17,722 nucleotides of DNA from NCBI GenBank assembly GCA_964624905.1, contig CAZUYK010000019.1, forward strand, positions 1 to 17,722, in the 5' to 3' direction. The stretch comes from CAZRVH01 sp964624905. GTDB lineage: Bacteria > Patescibacteriota > Gracilibacteria > Peribacterales > Peribacteraceae. Positions 6,895-14,642 of the stretch are shown here, piece by piece. The position numbers and the translations under genes were made by a program. Positions within the stretch are counted from its first letter, which is position 1. Every line of letters starts with the position of its first letter. The notes under the pieces were generated by a model. It did no database searches. It saw only the letters and a program-made list of their open reading frames with translations, and had not been told where the DNA came from.

Positions 6895-7785
6895 ATGTCG
6901 AATCCCTCGAACCCCTCGAATCCCGGAGCAGGCCAACCCACTCCCCAACCCGGAGCGGGTCAGAAGAAACCAGCGGCCAGTCCGGCTGCGAGCGGTACGC
7001 CGTCGCCGGCAAAACCGGCGGCAAGCGCACCGAAGCAACCGCAAGCGACCGCGAAACCCCAAGGCGGATCGGCAAGCGCCACCGGCGCCCAACCTTCCAC
7101 CTCGGGCAACAGCGGCACTCCGCCCAAAACACCGAGCAAGATGTCGGCCATCGATCCCCGTAATTGGGATTGGAAGAAAGGCTGGGCGACGGCGCAGAAG
7201 AACGCGAAAGCGATTGGATCTGCACTCGGCGTCCTGATCACCCTTCTGATCGTCTGGATCTTTTGGGAACCCATCTCCGGATTGTTCGAAAACGAGGAAA
7301 TGCCCAAGCAGCCGCCGAGCATCGCCCAGATGCAAGCCGTGAATCCGACGGGCACTCAGCCCGCAGGAACGACGACGGCACAGCAGCAGCAGCAGCAGCA
7401 GCAAGCGACAGCAACCGCCGCCCAAACCCCTGGTGAGAAGGCAAAGAACATCGTCTTCATCGAACGGGGCGCGGACGGATCCAGCTGCGTCATCGCAACT
7501 TCCGACGCCGAGAACCTAGGTATGAAGGCCCTAAGCAACGACGAACTGGTGATCAAAAACCAGGGAACGAGCCAGGTAAACGTCGCTTCGATCCAACGAT
7601 TGGAAGCGACGGTGGCCCAACTCACTCACGTGGTTGCAAGCCAGCAGTCGCAGATCAATGGAAAGATGGACAATGCGAAGGGAGCGGATTTGTATTACCG
7701 CTTCCATCGCCCCATCCAGCAACGGCAACAGTCGCAAACGCCTTCAACAGCGTACGGTAACTGCCAGCCCGTCTACGGCCCGTAA
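6895..7785 (+). CDS. Pro/Ala/Gln-rich single-pass membrane protein
   Basis: A 296-residue protein of no recognised family. Residues 1-82 are a low-complexity Pro/Ala/Ser/Gly/Lys tail that begins with SNPSNPSNP. Residues 86-105 are basic and amphipathic, and 106-130 form one membrane helix (IGSALGVLITLLIVWIFW). A linker with eight Gln in a row (163-170) leads to a folded segment (185-230) and a helical, coiled-coil-like stretch (about 231-260). No signal peptide is seen, so the Pro-rich tail is probably cytoplasmic. I chose the ATG at 6895 because AGGAG lies 7 bases upstream; an in-frame ATG at 6814 sits inside the leader hairpin. It has its own promoter and terminator and stands just before the SPFH-like gene, which has a similar leader. 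Confidence 0.85.
   Translation: MSNPSNPSNPGAGQPTPQPGAGQKKPAASPAASGTPSPAKPAASAPKQPQATAKPQGGSASATGAQPSTSGNSGTPPKTPSKMSAIDPRNWDWKKGWATAQKNAKAIGSALGVLITLLIVWIFWEPISGLFENEEMPKQPPSIAQMQAVNPTGTQPAGTTTAQQQQQQQQATATAAQTPGEKAKNIVFIERGADGSSCVIATSDAENLGMKALSNDELVIKNQGTSQVNVASIQRLEATVAQLTHVVASQQSQINGKMDNAKGADLYYRFHRPIQQRQQSQTPSTAYGNCQPVYGP
7381..7404 (+). repeat. CAG microsatellite in coding sequence
   Basis: Seven perfect CAG triplets followed by CAA encode Gln163-Gln170 of the membrane protein. The unit is three bases, so slippage would change linker length without shifting the frame. Confidence 0.9.
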
Positions 7786-7827
7786 CCGCCGTTTAGTTCC
7801 TATAGTGTCGCGTACATTCCTCACACG

Positions 7828-7853
7828 AGCCCCTCCCAAAAGGAGGGGCTTTT
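7828..7853 (+). terminator. Rho-independent terminator after the Pro/Gln-rich membrane protein
   Basis: AGCCCCTCC, a CAAAA loop and GGAGGGGCT form a perfect 9-bp GC-rich stem followed by a short TTTT run. It lies 43 bases after the TAA at 7783-7785 and ends that transcription unit before the SPFH promoter. Confidence 0.85.
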
Positions 7854-7890
7854 CATTAAGAGAATTGCTTTTTTGATGGCGTTCGTATAT

Positions 7891-7918
7891 TTGACAAATA
7901 TATATTTAATTATAAAAT
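7891..7918 (+). promoter_or_regulatory. Predicted promoter of the SPFH-like gene
   Basis: Consensus TTGACA (7891-7896), a 16-bp A/T-only spacer and TAAAAT (7913-7918). The start should fall near 7925, giving a leader of about 80 nt. Confidence 0.65.
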
Positions 7919-7927
7919 ATTAGTTAA

Positions 7928-7945
7928 TCAGCGGCAATCCGCTGA
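7928..7945 (+). promoter_or_regulatory. Hairpin at the 5' end of the SPFH mRNA
   Basis: TCAGCGG-CAAT-CCGCTGA is a perfect 7-bp stem that should start within a few bases of the transcript 5' end. A weaker CATTC/GAATG stem follows at 7951-7968. Neither covers the SD GAGGTG at 7998-8003. Protection of the 5' end from RNase Y or J is a possible role, by inference. Confidence 0.6.
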
Positions 7946-7956
7946 CCGGTCATTCA

Positions 7957-7970
7957 AAACATCGAATGGC
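7957..7970 (+). repeat. 14-bp inverted repeat, left copy (right copy 9521-9534)
   Basis: AAACATCGAATGGC here is the exact reverse complement of GCCATTCGATGTTT at 9521-9534. The two copies bracket the SPFH-like gene, one in the leader and one just after the TAA. A 14-bp match somewhere in a window this size is not improbable by chance. Confidence 0.35.
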
Positions 7971-8007
7971 ATTACAGATATCCCATCTTTCCAATACGAG
8001 GTGAAAC

Positions 8008-9516
8008 ATGTCCCTTTGGAAACTGTTCGGCAGGCTTGGGTTTCCCCAAGTACTGATCGAATCCCTGCCCGAGCATTCGGTTCCGGCGGGCGAACGCGAG
8101 GAAGGCCAAAACGTAGTGGAACAAAAGAGTTACCTCTACCGCGGAAGCCTAATCCATACGATCGCCAGCGTGGTATTTCTGTTCGGGGTGTGTACCATCC
8201 TGTACCAGTTCGGCGCCATCGCCGTCTACGAACATATCCACTTGGGCGCATCGCTCGTCAGTGGATGGTTCTGGGAATCGGTGCTCAAGGGTTTGGCTAT
8301 GGTCCTGTCGGCCTTGTTCTGGATGGCGATCTTCCATCCCTACGTGGACATGGACACGCTCGGCGTGTTGCAGTTCATCGGCACATCCTTCTACACGCGC
8401 TGCCGGCCGTTCCTCATTCCCTGGCGACGGGTCGCCCGGCTCATTTTGATTCCGGGAGGTCCGCAGTTCGAAAGCACGCCAGACGTCCAGACCGAAGAGT
8501 TCGCGGTTTTCAGCCAAGTCAAACAATTGAGGAGGGGAATCGAAGAGCTTGAAGAATACAGGGAACCGGATGACCCCGAAGATGCGCCGCCCAAAAAGCG
8601 GCAAATCATCTATAGCGACCGTCAGTTTTTCAAACTCGACATCGTCTATAGGTTGGACATCTTCCGGCATCCGGAACGCGTGACGAAGAACTTCCTGCAA
8701 TTCTTCGTGTACGACTTCGTGCACAACGAACACAAGTTCACGGCGATGAAACGGGACGTGCTTCGGCGCATCCTGGGCATCATCGCCGGCCGCACGGACG
8801 AAGTACTGTCAAAGTTGTTCATGGAACAGATGATCCAGGACAACGGCGACGTTCTTCACACGTCCCAAAGCACGGATGAGCGCAGGAAGATTACCGCCGT
8901 CAACGCCATGGGCGTTGAAGACGTGAATCTTTTGTTATTCAAGCACCTCTCGAAGGTACTTGCGGATATCGGGGTGGAATTGATGCAGATCACCATCTCC
9001 GAAATCATGGATACGCACGATAACGGATACATCGGCTTCCTGCGCAGGCGAGCGATCGCCAAACAGCAGGCCGAAACCGAGAAAACCGAAGCGAGGGCGC
9101 GTGCCGACGCCCGCCAGATCGAAGCGGAGCAAGAACAGTTGGCACGCATCCGTGAAGCGGAAGTGCGCCTGCAGATCGCGCTGAAGGACGCCGAGACCGC
9201 TGCGGCGGAAGTCGACGTCGCGAAGCAGACTGCGTTGCGTGACGCGCAACCGCTGCTCTTGCTACTCAAACGGATGCAAACCGATAAGGGGCAGAAGGCG
9301 GCTCTCATGGCCAACTTCACGCAACTTGTCGCGTCGAATCCGGACGTCATTAAGGCGCTCTTCACCGCCCTCGGGTACAATAACAATAACGTTATCGTTA
9401 AAGTTGGAGGCCTCGAACAGGTAGTGGAAAGATTCCGAACGTTAGCATCGTCGCTTCTTCCCAACGACGGCATACTTCCGCCTGCGGAAGCGACTCCTGT
9501 TTCTACCACAACGTAA
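8008..9516 (+). CDS. SPFH/band-7-like membrane protein
   Basis: A 502-residue protein of the stomatin/prohibitin/flotillin type, a group that forms membrane-bound oligomeric scaffolds. Two hydrophobic segments lie at about 49-73 and 92-109. An SPFH-like domain follows at about 140-345, with KLDIVYRLDIFRHPERVTKNFLQ in the middle and LADIGVELMQITISEI near its end. Then comes RRRAIAKQQAETEKTEARARADAR and an Ala/Glu/Arg coiled coil to about 430. The C-terminal part (430-485) is helical with a hydrophobic NNNNVIVKVGG stretch. The charged insert at 178-205 is unusual. The start is set by SD GAGGTG four bases before the ATG. The gene is a single unit with its own promoter and a strong terminator. 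Its membrane partner may be the preceding Pro/Gln-rich protein, from position only. Confidence 0.8.
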   Translation: MSLWKLFGRLGFPQVLIESLPEHSVPAGEREEGQNVVEQKSYLYRGSLIHTIASVVFLFGVCTILYQFGAIAVYEHIHLGASLVSGWFWESVLKGLAMVLSALFWMAIFHPYVDMDTLGVLQFIGTSFYTRCRPFLIPWRRVARLILIPGGPQFESTPDVQTEEFAVFSQVKQLRRGIEELEEYREPDDPEDAPPKKRQIIYSDRQFFKLDIVYRLDIFRHPERVTKNFLQFFVYDFVHNEHKFTAMKRDVLRRILGIIAGRTDEVLSKLFMEQMIQDNGDVLHTSQSTDERRKITAVNAMGVEDVNLLLFKHLSKVLADIGVELMQITISEIMDTHDNGYIGFLRRRAIAKQQAETEKTEARARADARQIEAEQEQLARIREAEVRLQIALKDAETAAAEVDVAKQTALRDAQPLLLLLKRMQTDKGQKAALMANFTQLVASNPDVIKALFTALGYNNNNVIVKVGGLEQVVERFRTLASSLLPNDGILPPAEATPVSTTT

Positions 9517-9543
9517 CCCAGCCATTCGATGTTTCGATAGGCA

Positions 9544-9577
9544 CCCTTCTTGGCCACAGTGCCAAGAAGGGTTTTTT
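9544..9577 (+). terminator. Strong Rho-independent terminator after the SPFH-like gene
   Basis: CCCTTCTTGGC, a CACAGT loop and GCCAAGAAGGG form a perfect 11-bp stem followed by six T. The T run overlaps the reverse-strand stop codon (9576-9578) of the convergent gene. No T run exists on the other side, so it should work mainly for plus-strand transcription. Confidence 0.93.
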
Positions 9578-10625
9578 ATTTGTCCTTCGATCCGTCTCCG
9601 CCCTCCTTCTTTTCCTCCTTCGGAAGAAGCGGGTTGTTTTCGTAATTCATGATGAGCGAGAGCATGGACTTGCTCCTCAGGATGGCGGGGATTTGTTTCG
9701 GGCTACCATCTTGGTTCACCAAACCGACGGTACGAGCAATATCATCGATAATCGCAAAGCGTTCGTACGGGGTCAGCTTGTCTTCGGGAATTTTTTTCTT
9801 TGGAAGCGGGTCCAACATCTTCGTTACTTTCCCCCGCTGGTGCATACCCAGGAACTCCATCACGTTCATGTCCAGCACTCCCGCGACGGGAATGACACCG
9901 TTCCTATCCGTCCCGATTTCCTTCAGGAACTGGGGAGGAATTCCTTCTTCCGCCAGCACTTTTGCCACGTCATCGATCTGCTTCTCCTGAGGCTTTCCCT
10001 CAGGATTCCTCGCATATTTGAATAATTTGGCTCCTCCTTCGGCAGCCACCGCGGCGGTAGTCACGCCTAGGATGCTCCAGAAAGCGAACTTCCTGAAATT
10101 CGGCGCCTTCTTCAAAAGCAGCACCACGCCGGCGATGCCGGCCGCTAGCGCACCAAGCATGAGCGCCTTATCCCCCGCCGTTGCACGGGGGCTGTTGAAT
10201 GCATCCCACACGCCGTTGATCGCCTTTTTCCCTGCTTCAACAGTCTGTTTGACGATGGAAGAATCCCTGTCCTTGCTGAAATCTATCTCATTACGGATTT
10301 TCTTGCGATCCTGTACGGACTTATTGCGTGCGTTGATGGATTCGGTCATCTGGCGAAGGACGCCCAGCGACGCCTGGACCTTCGCAGGATCCGGATCCTG
10401 GTCAGCGATAAGGAAATGTCTCTTCAGTTGTGCTTCGAATGCATTGAGCGGCTGCTTCCTGTCTTCCTCTTTATTCACGAGATAATTGCGGATGTCATCT
10501 TCCACAATATCGGTCCTTTCGGCGAAATACATTTCCATTTCGAAGCGCATCGCCCGTTCCTTGTCAGCCTCAGCAGCCGGATCCGCTTCCCCCGCCTTTT
10601 CCGCACCTCCATTTGGATTACTCAT
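9576..10625 (-). CDS. Hypothetical protein with two adjacent membrane segments
   Basis: From the ATG at 10625 this is a 349-residue protein of no recognised family. The N-terminal 150 residues are strongly charged and helical. Two hydrophobic segments follow at about 154-171 (LMLGALAAGIAGVVLLL) and 179-195 (KFAFWSILGVTTAAVAA), separated by a short basic loop. The C-terminal half is soluble and charged, and ends in a Lys/Glu/Gly tail. Both ends are probably cytoplasmic. The frame is open to another ATG at 10685. I prefer 10625 because MSNPNGG is a natural polar start like the MSNP and MSNH starts of two neighbours, but neither start has an SD. It is convergent with the SPFH-like gene. A consensus promoter lies at 10710-10738. 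Confidence 0.85.
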   Translation of the reverse strand: MSNPNGGAEKAGEADPAAEADKERAMRFEMEMYFAERTDIVEDDIRNYLVNKEEDRKQPLNAFEAQLKRHFLIADQDPDPAKVQASLGVLRQMTESINARNKSVQDRKKIRNEIDFSKDRDSSIVKQTVEAGKKAINGVWDAFNSPRATAGDKALMLGALAAGIAGVVLLLKKAPNFRKFAFWSILGVTTAAVAAEGGAKLFKYARNPEGKPQEKQIDDVAKVLAEEGIPPQFLKEIGTDRNGVIPVAGVLDMNVMEFLGMHQRGKVTKMLDPLPKKKIPEDKLTPYERFAIIDDIARTVGLVNQDGSPKQIPAILRSKSMLSLIMNYENNPLLPKEEKKEGGDGSKDK

Positions 10626-10709
10626 AAAGAGAGGGCGGCTTTCACCCTCGAGGAACCGGTGTGTTTTGGTATGAATTCCAAACATAAGCGCATGTGAATA
10701 TTTCTATTT

Positions 10710-10738
10710 ATTATAGCATTTTCGGCGTTTTTATTCAA
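10710..10738 (-). promoter_or_regulatory. Promoter of the two-TM hypothetical gene
   Basis: On the minus strand this has TTGAAT (-35, 10733-10738), a 17-bp spacer and TATAAT (-10, 10710-10715). The -35 overlaps the last codons and stop of the upstream lamin-tail gene. Transcription should start near 10703, leaving a leader of about 18 or 78 nt depending on the start codon. Confidence 0.7.
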
Positions 10739-13700
10739 TATCGCCGCAGGAAGCCAAAGCAGGCAATAAAGGCACAATAGACACTCAGAAGAACATACAG
10801 GTACCAATAAAGCGATAGATCGCGGTTTACCACCGCCGAATGTGAATCCATCAACCCTTGGAAGAGAGGTGATAACGCTGACTTATAATCCCCTATTTGA
10901 ACAATATTTTTATACATAATTTTTCTGTAATAAGATAATGCTTTTTTGTTTTTCTTAAGGGCTAAACGTGAATTCTTGTTTTTTAATTTCGGAGGTTTAA
11001 GGAAGCAAATATTAACAGAAGAAGACGTAGGTTTTTCAGTGAGGCACCAATCGCTGTCAGACCGTGCGTACGCAACGCCCGTTTTCGTTTTGGGATACGT
11101 GACGGAGTCGACGACTGTTCCATCAGGAGCGATGAGGCGCACGTCATCCCCTCCGTTATTCCACGATACTTTTATCCCTTTCAGCATCAGAAAGGATCGG
11201 GGCGGCAAGCGATCATCCGATGTCAGTTTGAACGGCTTGCTTCCAGATCCGCTCACATCGTCGATCATCCAGCCTGCCAAGTTGACGGTTTCGTGGGAAC
11301 CGTTGTACAGCTCGATCCATTCCGACTCTCCTTTGCGAGGCGAGGGATACACCTCGGAGAGGAGATGCTGCACCGGATAGGAGGAGCGAAGCAGTACATA
11401 CTCCTTTTCGAAGACATCCGAACGGAGGACGGTACCGCTGCCAATACGCAACTCTGCGTAGGCTTGCACGACCGTGTCACCTCCGATGACCGCCCCGGTC
11501 TCCATCAGTCGGTACGGGGAGTCATTGAAGGATGCGTAGTACGACACCGGAAGATTGGACCGGAAGATTAGCACGGCGCCGGATTGGACCAGATCCTCCT
11601 TGAGCGACGGTTCGATATCGATTCCCTCCGTTCGCACCAATCTCATGAGATCCTGGTGGCGTTGCGCTTCACGCACAAGAAGACTTGTTTCATCGGATGC
11701 CCATAACCCGCGCCTGTTTCTGAAGCCCTCCGTCTCATGGATGGCATATCCCCTGTCCGTTTCGTGTGAAGCATAGGCGCAGCCGTTCTTCAGCAGAAAA
11801 GTCGCGACGTCATATCCGTCTGCCAGCATCACCGACGCTTCCATATTTGTATTAAAAAGTAGTTCTATTTTTTTGTTTATAGTAAGGGCTGAAATCAAAT
11901 CATTACAATAAATACTTTTTACGGTTTGAATACCGATGGGACGGTAATCAATCAGCTGCTTTCCATCGACACGGATGTCCAACGCCCCCGATGCGGAGGC
12001 TGTCACCTCGTCGACAAGGACCCGATGTGCGTATGTCTCGTGTACGACCGGCATGCCTTCTGGGGGTTTGTTCCAGGAAAGAAAATCCACTTCGACCCCC
12101 GCGTCGTCGAACAGCTGGATGGCGCCAGTCGCGTTGCGTAGCGTCACTCCCAGCTCCGCCGCCATGAAGCGTTCTGTCGCGTATGGATGGATCGCCCTTC
12201 CGGACAGCGATACGTCCTTCCCCGAACGCAGCGTCCACTTCTGCAACCAGAGGGGCCTACCCGTCAGGTTCTCGATCTCCACCCATTCGCTTGCCCCGTC
12301 CACCCCCTGGGGATTGGGAAGGACGGCGCTGAGCCTGGCCTTGGGCGGACCCGAAGGCAACGGCACGGACGGGAAGGTATTCGCGGAGCCCGGAGTGGGC
12401 AACGGAGTCCAGAGCCACCGTCCGTCATCACGCAGGGCATAGGATTGCATAGCAGGCGCATGATCGAAGATCACTTCCTGGAGAACGATGCCGCTTCCGC
12501 CGAGTCGGTCCGGCGCGATCAGTCGGAGGGTATCCTTGTCGTTGTTCAACGCGATGTCCGTCCGTGTCCTGGGGAATACCATCGTCTCATCCAAGGGCAG
12601 GCGAAGACGGCGAAGGTCGAAGCGCGTGCCCGATGCATCCTCGATGCTCCACCCGCACAGGGGCAGGTCATGGCCGGTGACGTTTCGCACCTCGATCCAC
12701 TCACCCTGCCCCTCGTCCCCGTCGGGATTGGGGAGCAGCTCCGTGATGAGCGCTCCGCTGAAGGCCGACGGCATGCAGCTGAAAGGCAGGATGGAATTCG
12801 TGCTTTCTTCCTCGATCTTTTTTGGCTTCTTCGCAACGAAAACCGGCAATGACTGTACCATCGTGTTACCACAATAATCCGTGAAGTTTAGAAGGATGTC
12901 GCCGTCGCCGAATGACTGCAAAGCATGCGAAGGCGGGTTGCAACTCCCGTTCACGTAGCCATCCGGATACTCCCACCTGCAGACGGCCCCATCCATGGAT
13001 CCCGATACGGAACGGACGGCGAGGTTGAGCGTGACCGACTCCCCCGTCGACATGCCGGACTGCACGTCGATCGCGACGACGGAACCCGAGGAGGAGTTGG
13101 GCGCACCCGGCGTGGGATCGCAGAGGGACTTCGGAATGCCATCCGATCCGCGGCCAAATGAGACGCCTTCCGGCAGCGCGGGATAGGCAAAGGTATCCAA
13201 GGTGACGCCACCCTGTTTCAACACAACTACACCGCCCGCGTTCGTCAGCGTTAACTTGGATTCGCTCTTCGACAGTACCATGTGCATGCCGGGAGATAGT
13301 TCGAAAACAGGCAGGGCGTGCGCGGTACTTCCGCTCATGGACACGGTGATGCCCGCGGTCGCCACCGACCCGCTTCCGATATTGATAATTTCGATCCATT
13401 CGCCGTCGTCACTGCCAATCGGATTCGGCATGACTTCGTTGATGCGTAGGAGCAAAGGAGATGATGACTCGGAACTTTGAGACAGTGATGACTGCGCTGA
13501 GGATGCCGAAGAAGAAATGATCGATGATGATGAGGACGACGAGGAGGACGCGCTTGAGATCGGAATAGAGGACGCTGAGGAGCTGGAAGCGGATGTGGAA
13601 AACCCGGATCCTGGCGTTCCGAAGAGTGCGAATGACACGGAGTCGAATCCGTTGGATGCAGTGGCAGACCTCCAGTTCGACGCGATGTTCCCCGGAGCGC

Positions 13701-14235
13701 GCAGATCCACTCGCTCCATGCTCGCCTTGGCTGAGGAAGTGTTGATACCTGCGAAGGGATTGCCTATGCCGTCATCGACCTCGTCGCGAAGAACGTTCCG
13801 ATCGTCATACAGCCTGAGAAGCAATTTCGTGTTTGGCACACTCATGGAGGTTGACGTTGAGAAGGGTTTTGCGAGGAGTCGCGACTGCGCTTCCGGATAA
13901 TTGCTAATGACCGCGAAGCCGCCGCTCACGATGGACGTACCGGATGCGAATCGGACCAACGGTTGTTCCTCGCCGTCCTTCACCGACACCAACGTCCAAC
14001 CGCTCAAGGATGCGGGCAACGCGGCACCTTCCGAAAACGCCGCCAACTCGATCCACTCGTCCGCCGTACTCAAGTCCGACCCCATCCACATCACCTCGCT
14101 GATCACGATGCTTACGCTAACGTCAGCCCAAGCCTCCTGCGCGAATGCCGTGGATGATGGCAATAACTGAACAAATAAATAGTTCAATAAAATCACCGTA
14201 CTGCTAACCCCCTTCGGATATCGGAGCATGCGCAT
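10735..14235 (-). CDS. Exported multi-lamin-tail-domain protein with degenerate SNase-like domain and C-terminal membrane anchor
   Basis: A 1166-residue surface protein. A signal peptide covers residues 1-32 (cleavage after AFA). Five lamin-tail-like units are marked by an (S/T)E-(hydrophobic)-x-P/W opening and a DEWIEL/GEWIEI/GEWIEV/SEWVEI/SEWIEL core near residues 60, 278, 511, 649 and 971. A Ser-rich linker lies at 213-259. Between units four and five, about 735-850, a stretch matches the outline of a staphylococcal-nuclease fold: LDIRVDGKQL, YRPIGIQT, INKKIELLFN, DVATFLLKNGCAY and FRNRRGLW. The D and E of the usual RLxGIDxPE site are Q and K, so it is probably inactive. A membrane helix lies at about 1141-1162, followed by RRY. 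Lamin-tail domains are known in bacterial surface and nuclease proteins. Binding to DNA or other polymers outside the cell is inference. The start lacks an SD. Confidence 0.88.
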   Translation of the reverse strand: MRMLRYPKGVSSTVILLNYLFVQLLPSSTAFAQEAWADVSVSIVISEVMWMGSDLSTADEWIELAAFSEGAALPASLSGWTLVSVKDGEEQPLVRFASGTSIVSGGFAVISNYPEAQSRLLAKPFSTSTSMSVPNTKLLLRLYDDRNVLRDEVDDGIGNPFAGINTSSAKASMERVDLRAPGNIASNWRSATASNGFDSVSFALFGTPGSGFSTSASSSSASSIPISSASSSSSSSSSIISSSASSAQSSLSQSSESSSPLLLRINEVMPNPIGSDDGEWIEIINIGSGSVATAGITVSMSGSTAHALPVFELSPGMHMVLSKSESKLTLTNAGGVVVLKQGGVTLDTFAYPALPEGVSFGRGSDGIPKSLCDPTPGAPNSSSGSVVAIDVQSGMSTGESVTLNLAVRSVSGSMDGAVCRWEYPDGYVNGSCNPPSHALQSFGDGDILLNFTDYCGNTMVQSLPVFVAKKPKKIEEESTNSILPFSCMPSAFSGALITELLPNPDGDEGQGEWIEVRNVTGHDLPLCGWSIEDASGTRFDLRRLRLPLDETMVFPRTRTDIALNNDKDTLRLIAPDRLGGSGIVLQEVIFDHAPAMQSYALRDDGRWLWTPLPTPGSANTFPSVPLPSGPPKARLSAVLPNPQGVDGASEWVEIENLTGRPLWLQKWTLRSGKDVSLSGRAIHPYATERFMAAELGVTLRNATGAIQLFDDAGVEVDFLSWNKPPEGMPVVHETYAHRVLVDEVTASASGALDIRVDGKQLIDYRPIGIQTVKSIYCNDLISALTINKKIELLFNTNMEASVMLADGYDVATFLLKNGCAYASHETDRGYAIHETEGFRNRRGLWASDETSLLVREAQRHQDLMRLVRTEGIDIEPSLKEDLVQSGAVLIFRSNLPVSYYASFNDSPYRLMETGAVIGGDTVVQAYAELRIGSGTVLRSDVFEKEYVLLRSSYPVQHLLSEVYPSPRKGESEWIELYNGSHETVNLAGWMIDDVSGSGSKPFKLTSDDRLPPRSFLMLKGIKVSWNNGGDDVRLIAPDGTVVDSVTYPKTKTGVAYARSDSDWCLTEKPTSSSVNICFLKPPKLKNKNSRLALKKNKKALSYYRKIMYKNIVQIGDYKSALSPLFQGLMDSHSAVVNRDLSLYWYLYVLLSVYCAFIACFGFLRRY

Positions 14236-14238
14236 GCT
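14225..14238. repeat. 14-bp perfect palindrome over the lamin-tail start codon
   Basis: AGCATGCGCATGCT is a perfect palindrome that contains the ATG at 14235 (minus strand) and, by symmetry, an ATG on the plus strand. It could be an operator or simply chance. Confidence 0.4.
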
Positions 14239-14642
14239 TCCATCAAACGCGAAACGCCGAGACGAATGCAGGGGGACCCAAATGCTTGTTCCATCCGAAA
14301 GCGATACAGGGGCAGTTTCAGGGCTTTTCTCAGTTCCTGCTCATTGGAGAACAAGCACACCGATCCTGCAATCGAAGTTGGAGCATGGATTCGATTCCAG
14401 CCCTAGTAGAAAAGGAGAAAAAGATACTCGATTTTGCCTGCTTCAAAGGTATACTCAGCTCACTCTACGACATGTCGGAGGCGGATTCCCTCTCCCCATC
14501 ATGCAACTTCTCCTTACCATCGCATGCATCGCGCTCTTCGCGGCACTCCTGGTGCCCGCGGCGCTACGCTTGAAGTTGCAGTCCGCCCCTTTGCCATCCC
14601 GTCGTAGGAGTGTTTCTTTTGTCACTCCTTCCTCCTCCCATC
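14236..14642. other. 407-bp divergent intergenic region between the lamin-tail gene and rny
   Basis: No gene is convincing here. On the plus strand TATACT at 14450-14455 could be the -10 box for rny (leader about 180 nt), but no good -35 is present. Residues of structure are visible at 14283-14357: a 9-bp stem TGCTTGTTC/GAACAAGCA encloses an inner stem GGGCAG/CTGCTC (14310-14315 with 14337-14342). An open frame from an ATG at 14502 encodes a hydrophobic stretch but runs 80 bp into rny. I could not identify a promoter for the lamin-tail gene. Confidence 0.5.

Noticed and set aside
6895..9516. SPFH-like protein and its neighbour as an anti-phage system
   Set aside because: No nuclease, NADase, protease, pore-forming effector or nucleotide sensor is encoded nearby, and there is no mobile-element or defence-island context.
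14386..14399. tRNA or tmRNA T-arm-like sequence TGGATTCGATTCCA
   Set aside because: The stem is only four base pairs with a six-base loop, and no acceptor stem, anticodon arm or CCA end can be built around it on either strand.
14610..14642. GTG start for rny adding eleven residues
   Set aside because: The extension is not typical of RNase Y; the ATG at 14643 gives the standard N-terminus and a 518-residue length.
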